Assembly (NCBI GenBank): GCA_937915965.1
Contig: CALGHC010000421.1
Coordinates: 1-5,309, forward strand
Origin: an uncultured Myxococcales bacterium
GTDB lineage: Bacteria; Myxococcota_A; UBA9042
Direction: 5' to 3'
DNA length: 5,309 nucleotides
The notes beneath the pieces are model-generated. The model was not told where the DNA came from. It made no database searches and saw only the letters and a program-made list of their open reading frames with translations. Within the stretch, counting starts at the first letter, position 1; the number at the start of each line of letters is the position of its first letter. Of the stretch, positions 1 through 5,309 are shown piece by piece. A program made the position numbers and the translations under genes.

Positions 1-156
1 ACGGGTACGGTTGGCGCCAAGATCGCGAGGTTGACAGCCTCCGACCCCGCACGCAGCGTGTCCGACGCCGGACGCACCCGAACCGAGTTGACTTGACCGC
101 GCCGCATGCCCTGACTGCCCCAGATGCGGGGTCTTGCCCTTCCCTTCGGAGCCTTC
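1..156. other. Left-edge region, coding status undecided
   Basis: Two weak readings compete here. On the plus strand, a frame open from base 1 to a TGA at 94-96 could be the last 31 codons of an upstream gene. On the minus strand, an ATG at 107-105 opens a frame that runs off the left edge (35 codons, beginning MRRGQVNSVRVRPASD), which could be the start of a divergent gene. Both have similar G+C at third codon positions (roughly three quarters), so composition does not decide, and neither peptide is one I recognise. The minus-strand ATG lacks a good Shine-Dalgarno. A perfect TTGACA lies at 31-36 with no acceptable -10 box at the right distance. The promoter of gene 1 is presumably here or further left. 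Confidence 0.4.
148..151 (+). promoter_or_regulatory. Ribosome binding site that selects the gene 1 start
   Basis: GGAG lies five bases before the ATG at 157. The in-frame upstream ATG at 124 has no purine-rich sequence in front of it. Starting at 157 also puts the basic residues (RQRAK) directly ahead of the hydrophobic segment, as expected for an export signal. Confidence 0.6.
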
Positions 157-2190
157 ATGGTCCTGCGACAACGCGCCAAAACCATCGGTGTCATCGCCAT
201 CTCGCTGGCGTGCATTGGCCTGTTGTGGATCGCCTGGAGCGCGCCGAGCCCGTCACCCGACCAGGTCGACCCCGACCAAGCGGAGGTGGACGCGCCTGAC
301 CCCTTTGAGGACGCCGCGCTCACCGGAGTCGTGCGTGATCCTGAGGGGGAGGCCGTCGTAGGCGCCACGGTGATGGTGCGTCGCGCGGGCGTGCCGAGCA
401 CGGCGCACACCACCCGGACCGACAGCGCTGGACGCTACGGATTCATCGACCTGCCGGCTGGCAAATGGCGCCTCGACGCCGCGGCCAAGGGGTTGTTGAG
501 TCCAGGCCCGGAGCAGGTCCGTGCGATCGCGATCGAGACCGATGACGAGACCAGCCTTGAGGTCAACCTGACGCTGCGGCGCGAGGCGCGCGTCTCTGGG
601 CGTGTGATCGCGGGCGACAAAGGTCTGAGCAATGTGCCCATCGACGTGCACTACCAAGCGAGCGTCGGCGTCGCCGGCAAGCTGGCGCCGTATCTGTCGC
701 GGCGCGTGGGCGCGACGGACGTCGAGGGGCGCTTTTCGCTCGCCGTGGCGCCTGGTCGCTTCGTCCTGGTCGTGCGGGATCGCAGCCTTGGCGAGCGAAC
801 GACCGACGCCATCAACCTCGCGGACGGCGCGCAGCGCAGCGGCCTGCGCATCGACTTCAGCCCGGGCGGACGTGTCGAGGGCAAGGTGCAGACCAGCGCT
901 GGTCAGGTCGTTCGGGCGACGCTGGTGCTCTCCGGCGCAGGGCTCGCGCAGCCGCGCCGCACGAACGCGGACGCGCGCGGCCACTTCACGCTCAAGGGGG
1001 TGCCATCGGGCAGCTACACCCTGGCGGCCAGCGCGCCGGGTTTTCAGGACGCCACGACGCAGCTGTCGGTCCGCCCCGATGCGGTCACCACCCACGATTT
1101 CTTGCTCATCGAGATGCGCGGGCTCACGGGCAGGGTCATCGACGACGCCGACAAACCCGTCCCGCGGGCGCGTGTCGTGCTGAACTGGGGCGCGGCAGAG
1201 GTGACGGTGTACTGCGACGACGCCGGCAGCTTTCGATGGCGCCGCGACGGCGTCCCCGCTCAGACCGTGCGGGCCATGGCCTTCTCAAGAAACCACTCGC
1301 CGTCGGCGTGGGTCTCAGCGGGCAGCGAAGGCATCCTCACCCTGCGTGTCAGCAAGGGTGGCTTCATCACTGGCCGCGTCGTCGGACCTGACGGAGATGG
1401 CGTATTTCCGGCCGCTGTGGCGGTCGCGTCCATGGACGTCGCGTCGCCGAACCCCTTCAAACCGAGCGACTTGACGTCGACACGCATCGGCAACCGTGAG
1501 GGGACCTTCCGACTCGGACCGCTGCCGCCAGGTCGCTATTCGCTGCGCGGAGAGTCGCAGAAACATAGCCCCGGTCTGGTCGCTGACATCCTGGTGAGCG
1601 CCGATCACACCACCGCGAACATCGAGATCCGCCTGACGCGCGGTGGCGCCATCCGTGGCGTGGTGCGCGACGACGCCAACGCGCCGATCCCTGGCGCCCG
1701 TGTCACGCTGTGGCTGCCCAACGCGGTGATGCCGCCCCGCATCGCGCGCGCGGACGCGGAGGGGATGTACGCCATCACCGGGCTGCCGAAAGGGCGCTTC
1801 AGCTTGCGTGTGCAACAGCAGGGGTACCTGACCTCACTGAGCAGCGGCGTGGAGCTCGCAGAAGGCGAAGACGTGGACCGCGACTTGGTCCTGCGAAAAG
1901 CCAAGAAGGGCGAGCGTTTCGCGTTCCAGGGCATCGGCGCGACGCTGACCCGCAAGGGCGGCGGCATCGCGGTCGGCAACCTGATCGCCAACTCGCCGGC
2001 CATGGCCGCAGGGTTGCAGAGCGGCGACGTCATCACGGCCGTGGACGGTCAGGGCACGCAGAAGAAAGGGCTTCGCGAGGTGGTGGAGTGGATCCGAGGC
2101 GAGCCCGACAGCACCGTGACCCTCGCGGTCGTGCGTGGCGGCAAGCCGATGAACATCGAGATCAGACGCGGCAACGTCGTCATGAAGTGA
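157..2190 (+). CDS. Envelope protein with six carboxypeptidase regulatory-like repeats and a C-terminal PDZ domain
   Basis: The product is 677 residues from the ATG at 157; an in-frame ATG at 124 would add 11. Basic residues 4-8 precede a hydrophobic stretch at about 9-28, so it is exported, either anchored or cleaved near AWS/A (26-29). An acidic, proline-rich linker follows. About six beta-sandwich repeats then begin near residues 54, 145, 239, 322, 403 and 498. Each opens with a G-x-V strand and carries a D/E-x-G-x-F/Y...P-x-G-x-F/Y turn, for example near 88, 187, 269, 446 and 532; repeat 4 (near 354) is the most divergent. This is the CarboxypepD_reg-like pattern. Residues about 588-673 form a PDZ domain with a GLQSGDVITAVDG core (619-631) resembling DegP and CtpA PDZs, but no protease domain is present. 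Inference: a rod-like periplasmic or surface scaffold that binds protein C-termini through the PDZ. No enzymatic function is visible, and the exact partner is unknown. Confidence 0.88.
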   Translation: MVLRQRAKTIGVIAISLACIGLLWIAWSAPSPSPDQVDPDQAEVDAPDPFEDAALTGVVRDPEGEAVVGATVMVRRAGVPSTAHTTRTDSAGRYGFIDLPAGKWRLDAAAKGLLSPGPEQVRAIAIETDDETSLEVNLTLRREARVSGRVIAGDKGLSNVPIDVHYQASVGVAGKLAPYLSRRVGATDVEGRFSLAVAPGRFVLVVRDRSLGERTTDAINLADGAQRSGLRIDFSPGGRVEGKVQTSAGQVVRATLVLSGAGLAQPRRTNADARGHFTLKGVPSGSYTLAASAPGFQDATTQLSVRPDAVTTHDFLLIEMRGLTGRVIDDADKPVPRARVVLNWGAAEVTVYCDDAGSFRWRRDGVPAQTVRAMAFSRNHSPSAWVSAGSEGILTLRVSKGGFITGRVVGPDGDGVFPAAVAVASMDVASPNPFKPSDLTSTRIGNREGTFRLGPLPPGRYSLRGESQKHSPGLVADILVSADHTTANIEIRLTRGGAIRGVVRDDANAPIPGARVTLWLPNAVMPPRIARADAEGMYAITGLPKGRFSLRVQQQGYLTSLSSGVELAEGEDVDRDLVLRKAKKGERFAFQGIGATLTRKGGGIAVGNLIANSPAMAAGLQSGDVITAVDGQGTQKKGLREVVEWIRGEPDSTVTLAVVRGGKPMNIEIRRGNVVMK

Positions 2191-2248
2191 GGCGACTCGG
2201 CCCGACAGCGCAAGTCGCGCCGACGACCCAAGGCTCTCTCGTGGGCGT
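2191..2248. other. Convergent intergenic spacer without a canonical terminator
   Basis: The stop codons of genes 1 and 2 face each other across 58 bp. A weak stem is possible just after the gene 1 stop (GCGACT at 2192-2197 with AGTCGC at 2213-2218, 15-nt loop), but no T-run follows on either strand. Termination here is either Rho-dependent or uses a structure without a U-tract. Confidence 0.5.
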
Positions 2249-3547
2249 TCAGGGGTCGGTGGACGACGCGAGGCTAGCCTCGACGGCGCCTGCCCGCGTC
2301 ACGCCGTCGGTCTCAAGCTGCACGCCATGGCGCTCGGCCTGTATGCCTTCGATGCGACGCTTGCGGTTGAACATGCGCAGCCCTTCGACCGTGACGGCGC
2401 CGACCTTCATGTCGCTGGGGGGCCGCGCGGTGGCAGCGGATGTGTTTGGATCGGAGGCCGGCGAAGCGGCCTGGTCAGCGCCGCCGCGTTCCGTCTCCGG
2501 GCGCTCCGAGGCCCGACGCTGGGCGTGTTCGGCGGCTTGGCGCGCGTCCACTTGGCGGCGGGCAAAATCCGCCTTCCAGGCCGGCATCGAGCGCAGCTTA
2601 TAGCTCGGATCGGAGGGATCTTGGATGATCCGCGCGACGATCTTGTCCATGTCGACAAAGATCGGCGTCAGCTCGTCGGGGTCGTACGCGTCGCCCTTGT
2701 CGAACAATCCGCCGCAGATCGGCTGCACAGTGCAGTGGCGACAGGCCTCGACGTAGCGATGCCCCCACGTTGTCTGGCGCACCGTCTGTTTGTCGTCCAG
2801 AAAATGCACGATGCGCTCTTCACCCTTCACGATCTTGCGCGTCTCTGTGCTCGCCCAAGCAAAGTCGGCCATGTAGCACAGCGGCACCTTCTCAACCCGG
2901 TAGGTGCGACCGCTCTGCTCCAGCAGACGACAGGCCTCGGCCAAGCTCCACTCGAAGTCGCGCAGACGATGCAGAAACTGATCTTGGTTCACCTCGGCGC
3001 GACCCATCGACGGATCGAGGTTGTTCCAGACGAAGTGCCGAATCTGCGGATGGCGCTCGATCCACCACGCGATGGTCTCGTGCAGATGATCGCAGTTGAG
3101 CCGGTTGATCACGCAGTTGATGTTGACGGCGATGCCATGGGCCGCGGCGTTGTCGACCGCTGCCTCGGCGCGCGGCAGGGTCTTCGGCAAGCCCCGCAAG
3201 CTCTCTTCGACGTCTGGTTTGTGGGAGTACACCGAGATGTGCATGTGCTGCAGACCGGCCTCGCCCATCTGCTTGGCAAAGTCCGCGTCGGCCATGCGCC
3301 AGCCGTTGGTGATCATGCGCACGTGCAGCCCCTGATCACGCGCATAGCCCGCGATCCTCGGCAATTCGGGGTGTAGCGTCGGCTCGCCGCCGGTCAGGAT
3401 CACCCCGAAATAATCACGCGCGACGAAGTCATCGACGAGCACCTTCATCGTGTCGAAGGTGTGCACGTACGGGGTCGTCGGATTGCTGCAAAACCCACAG
3501 AAGTGGTTGCAGTGACGGACGACCTGAATGTAGCCGATGTTCGCCAT
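2249..3547 (-). CDS. Radical SAM enzyme with C-terminal auxiliary cysteine cluster and low-complexity tail
   Basis: The product is 432 residues. C13, C17 and C20 form the CxxxCxxC motif that binds the [4Fe-4S] cluster cleaving S-adenosylmethionine. GGEPT at 53-57 is the SAM-binding glycine-rich motif, and ITNGW (79-83) and HISVYS (103-108) fit later strands of the partial TIM barrel. Beyond the barrel, C224 and C269-x2-C272-x5-C278-G-G resemble the second cluster site of twitch/SPASM-type enzymes, shorter than a full SPASM domain. Residues about 327-378 are low-complexity (Ala, Arg, Glu, Pro, Ser). A final segment with a basic patch (FNRKRRIEGI, 393-402) follows. The ATG at 3547 has GAGGAG four bases upstream, and an in-frame stop lies only 25 bases before it, so the start is well fixed. 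The gene is divergent from the kinase gene and convergent with gene 1. The substrate is unknown; peptide or small-molecule modification are both possible. No precursor-peptide gene is visible beside it. Confidence 0.92.
   Translation of the reverse strand: MANIGYIQVVRHCNHFCGFCSNPTTPYVHTFDTMKVLVDDFVARDYFGVILTGGEPTLHPELPRIAGYARDQGLHVRMITNGWRMADADFAKQMGEAGLQHMHISVYSHKPDVEESLRGLPKTLPRAEAAVDNAAAHGIAVNINCVINRLNCDHLHETIAWWIERHPQIRHFVWNNLDPSMGRAEVNQDQFLHRLRDFEWSLAEACRLLEQSGRTYRVEKVPLCYMADFAWASTETRKIVKGEERIVHFLDDKQTVRQTTWGHRYVEACRHCTVQPICGGLFDKGDAYDPDELTPIFVDMDKIVARIIQDPSDPSYKLRSMPAWKADFARRQVDARQAAEHAQRRASERPETERGGADQAASPASDPNTSAATARPPSDMKVGAVTVEGLRMFNRKRRIEGIQAERHGVQLETDGVTRAGAVEASLASSTDP
2269..2282. 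repeat. 14-bp perfect palindrome in the 3' end of the radical SAM gene
   Basis: CGAGGCTAGCCTCG is its own reverse complement and could fold as a 5-bp stem with a CTAG loop on either strand. It lies in the last codons of gene 2 and about 80 bases past the stop of gene 1, where it could weakly help end the gene 1 transcript. There is no following T-run, so it is not a standard intrinsic terminator. Confidence 0.5.
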
Positions 3548-3551
3548 GGGG

Positions 3552-3557
3552 CTCCTC
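3552..3557 (-). promoter_or_regulatory. Ribosome binding site of the radical SAM gene
   Basis: On the minus strand GAGGAG is followed by CCCC and then the ATG at 3547. The spacing of four is slightly short but the match to the anti-Shine-Dalgarno is strong, which supports this start. Confidence 0.7.
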
Positions 3558-3573
3558 GTTCTTGTCCGCCGTC

Positions 3574-3582
3574 AGGCTAGCA
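3574..3582 (-). promoter_or_regulatory. Possible extended -10 box for the radical SAM gene
   Basis: The minus strand reads TGCTAGCCT, which fits TGnTAnnnT of an extended -10 promoter. It would place transcription start near 3567 and give a leader of about 20 bases holding the Shine-Dalgarno. No good -35 box lies 17 bases upstream, so this is weak. Confidence 0.22.
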
Positions 3583-3756
3583 GAACCACGCAACCCTGGG
3601 GCAGCCCACAGTTGCGAGCCTGCCGTCGTTGCTGCCGAACTGGTCCGCGCTGCCCCCAACAGGACAGCGCCCATCACGCTTGAGACTTGCGACCGCGCCG
3701 CGGATCCGCCAACGTCGAGCCCGCGCCGCCAGCATTGGCCTTAACCCGCTGGCGCC

Positions 3757-3761
3757 AGGAG
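3757..3761 (+). promoter_or_regulatory. Ribosome binding site that selects the GTG start of the kinase gene
   Basis: AGGAG is placed five bases before the GTG at 3767. The first in-frame ATG (3917) is 50 codons later, directly at the edge of the cyclic-nucleotide domain, and would remove its first helix. The GTG is therefore preferred. Confidence 0.7.
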
Positions 3762-3766
3762 TACCG

Positions 3767-5309
3767 GTGATCCCCAGCGACCCGCCCGATTTCACCGCGA
3801 CCACGCAATTCGAAGGGCTCACCCAACCCAATTTGCGACCGGTTTCGCTGGTTCACAGCGCCCCGAGCCTCCCCGTCGTCGCGCCCGGTTGGGAGAGCCT
3901 GCCGCTGTTCTCAGGCATGCCCGACGAAGCGCGCCGGCACTTCCGCGAGGCGATGGATGATCGGGACTACGCCGCTGGCGAGACGATCATCGCGCAGGGC
4001 GACGAGGGCGGCGAGATGTACGTGCTCGAGCGCGGCACGATGCGCGTGACGGTGCACGACGAGAACGATGTGGTGGTGTTCGAGCGCACCATCCCGGCGC
4101 CAACCGTGTTCGGCGAGATGGCGTTGATCACGAACGAACCGCGCTCAGCGACGATCACCGCTGAGGGCCCGTGCCACTGCCTGCGCATCGACAAGCGCAC
4201 GGTCAAGGAGCTGTTCAGTCGATATTCGGGCACCGCCGTGTTCCTGACGCGCTTGGTTGGCGAGCGCCTGATGGAGAATCAGGGGATCCGGCGGGTCGGC
4301 AAATACGAGGTCGTCGGGCGGCTGGGGTCGGGTGGTGTGGCGACGGTGTTCGAGGCGATCCACCCGACGCTCGGCACGCCGGTCGCGCTGAAGATGCTGA
4401 GTCACGCGCTGGTCTTCGACGAAGGGTTCGCCGAGCACTTCGCCGAAGAGGCCCGCTTGGTCGCAAAACTCGATCATCCGCACATCACCCGCGTGATCGA
4501 CACCGAGCAGGCCTACGGCACGCACTTCATCGTGATGGAGAAGCTGACCGGGCAGCTGCTGGAAGAGGTCGTCGAGGAGAGCGCGGAGATCGGCTGGTCG
4601 AACGCGCGCCGCATCCTTCGCGAGATCGCGGAGGCGCTGGCCTACAGCCACGACATGGGCTTCATTCACCGCGACATCAAGCCTGAGAACGTCTTTCTGC
4701 TGACGGACGGCCGCGTCAAGCTGATGGATTTCGGGATCGCGACGCAATCGGGGAATGACGCGGCCGGCGGCAAGATCTTTGGCACGCCCTACTACATGAG
4801 CCCTGAGCAGATCATGGGCAAGGCGGTGGACGGCCGCTCTGATCTCTACAGCCTCGGAATTCTGGCCTATGAGCTGCTGACGGGCGACATCCCCTACGAC
4901 GGGGACTCGGTACAGGAGCTCTTCGCGCAGCACATCCACGCCCCCATTCCCGACGTCCGGGACGTGCGGCCCGACACGCCCGACGATCTGATCGAGTTCA
5001 TCGCGCGGGCGACGGCGAAGAAGGTGGACGATCGGTTCGAGGACCTGCACGCCGCGGCCCGCTTTCTGAAGGTGGCGGCAGAGGTGCCGGTGCTCGATCG
5101 TTTTGCGATGTCGTCGCTGTCGGTGACGTACCACGAGAGCATGCGTAACCTCGTCGAGCAGGTCATGCGCAACGCCGCAGCGGCCCTGGCTGGCGTGAAG
5201 GGGGTGGCGTTCTTCGAAGCCCATCGTGGCGCCGGGCCGAGCCAAAACGTGAGCATCACGACCGGCGAGTTCCCCGTCGTGCGGCCGCCGCCACCGTCGA
5301 GCGGGCGCG
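3767..5309 (+). CDS. Cyclic-nucleotide-binding domain / Ser/Thr protein kinase fusion, 3' end outside the window
   Basis: From the GTG, 514 codons are open to the right edge. Residues 1-42 are a Pro/Ser/Thr-rich lead. Residues about 43-170 form a cyclic-nucleotide-binding domain: GDEGGEMYVLERG (78-90) and a phosphate-binding cassette FGEMAL...PRSAT (115-129) with E117 and R126 present. Residues about 180-440 are a complete Hanks-type kinase: glycine loop LGSGGVATV (186-194), VALK with K209, helix-C E228, HRDIKPEN (301-308; catalytic D303, N308), DFG (321-323), GTPYYMSPEQ (339-348), SDLYSLG (358-364) and R423. It should be active and of the RD type, transferring ATP phosphate to Ser/Thr of unknown proteins. 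No membrane segment occurs in the visible part, so it is probably cytoplasmic. After the kinase comes a helical stretch (about 446-475) and a proline-rich sequence at the cut edge. Inference: kinase activity is gated by cAMP, cGMP or a related ligand. The start is likely, not certain. Confidence 0.93.
   Translation, partial: MIPSDPPDFTATTQFEGLTQPNLRPVSLVHSAPSLPVVAPGWESLPLFSGMPDEARRHFREAMDDRDYAAGETIIAQGDEGGEMYVLERGTMRVTVHDENDVVVFERTIPAPTVFGEMALITNEPRSATITAEGPCHCLRIDKRTVKELFSRYSGTAVFLTRLVGERLMENQGIRRVGKYEVVGRLGSGGVATVFEAIHPTLGTPVALKMLSHALVFDEGFAEHFAEEARLVAKLDHPHITRVIDTEQAYGTHFIVMEKLTGQLLEEVVEESAEIGWSNARRILREIAEALAYSHDMGFIHRDIKPENVFLLTDGRVKLMDFGIATQSGNDAAGGKIFGTPYYMSPEQIMGKAVDGRSDLYSLGILAYELLTGDIPYDGDSVQELFAQHIHAPIPDVRDVRPDTPDDLIEFIARATAKKVDDRFEDLHAAARFLKVAAEVPVLDRFAMSSLSVTYHESMRNLVEQVMRNAAAALAGVKGVAFFEAHRGAGPSQNVSITTGEFPVVRPPPPSSGR

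Larger units (their letters stand above)
3548..3766. promoter_or_regulatory. Divergent control region between the radical SAM and kinase genes
   Basis: These 219 bp must carry the 5' signals of both divergent genes. Shine-Dalgarno sequences are present at both ends. A 10-bp palindrome, GCGGATCCGC, lies at 3700-3709 and might be an operator half or chance. No CRP-type TGTGA-N6-TCACA site and no clear sigma-70 promoter for the plus strand were seen. The kinase frame stays open upstream of its proposed start for at least about 100 bases, so a longer kinase N-terminus is not excluded by stop codons. Confidence 0.5.

Noticed and set aside
31..59. TTGACA as a sigma-70 promoter for gene 1
   Set aside because: No T/A-rich -10 element lies 16-19 bases downstream; the bases there are CAGCGT and similar.
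205..216. Possible lipoprotein signal around C19 of gene 1 (SLAC)
   Set aside because: The residue at -3 is Ser instead of Leu, and the hydrophobic segment continues past the cysteine, so it does not fit a lipobox.
253..1095. Minus-strand open frame opposite gene 1 (280 codons)
   Set aside because: It is an Arg/Ala-rich shadow of the repeat protein with no motif.
2192..2218. Intrinsic terminator after gene 1
   Set aside because: The stem is only 6 bp with a 15-base loop and no T-run follows.
1710..2603. Plus-strand open frame bridging the end of gene 1 and the antisense of gene 2
   Set aside because: The translation is an Arg/Gly/Ala-rich out-of-frame product crossing two well-supported genes.
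2327..3376. Long plus-strand open frame opposite the radical SAM gene (349 codons)
   Set aside because: It is antisense to a gene with clear catalytic motifs, its protein is rich in Arg, Leu, Val and His with no recognisable domain, and such antisense frames are expected in GC-rich DNA.
4286..4300. RRVGK (residues 175-179) as a PKA-like pseudosubstrate
   Set aside because: It sits in the linker at the start of the kinase fold, where basic residues before the first beta strand are common, and it lacks the hydrophobic residue spacing of a real inhibitor motif.
4145..5245. Long minus-strand open frame opposite the kinase gene (366 codons)
   Set aside because: It mirrors the kinase coding sequence, has no domain of its own and is a codon-composition shadow.

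Overview
The window is GC-rich DNA holding three large protein genes, the last cut by the right edge. No tRNA, rRNA, mobile element, CRISPR array or long repeat was seen. The gene set (an eukaryote-like Ser/Thr kinase fused to a cyclic-nucleotide sensor, a long envelope protein built of carboxypeptidase-regulatory-like repeats, and a stand-alone radical SAM enzyme) together with the base composition suggests a Myxococcota-type (former Deltaproteobacteria) chromosome. That assignment is inference, since no marker gene is present.

Layout: 1-156 is an edge region that is open on both strands, so its content is undecided. Gene 1 (157-2190, +) encodes an exported or membrane-anchored protein: an N-terminal hydrophobic segment, about six beta-sandwich repeats and a C-terminal PDZ domain. 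It ends 58 bp before the stop codon of the convergent gene 2 (2249-3547, -), a radical SAM enzyme with a second cysteine cluster and a long low-complexity tail. A 219-bp divergent spacer (3548-3766) separates gene 2 from gene 3 (3767 to beyond 5309, +). Gene 3 starts at GTG behind a strong Shine-Dalgarno sequence and encodes an N-terminal cyclic-nucleotide-binding domain followed by a complete Ser/Thr kinase domain, the domain order of eukaryotic cGMP-dependent kinase.

How they work together: nothing in the sequence ties the three into one pathway. Genes 2 and 3 are divergent and could share control through the spacer. Gene 1 is convergent to gene 2 and probably independent. The most notable items are the cyclic-nucleotide-sensor/kinase fusion with intact catalytic and ligand-binding residues, and the radical SAM enzyme, whose substrate cannot be read from its neighbourhood.
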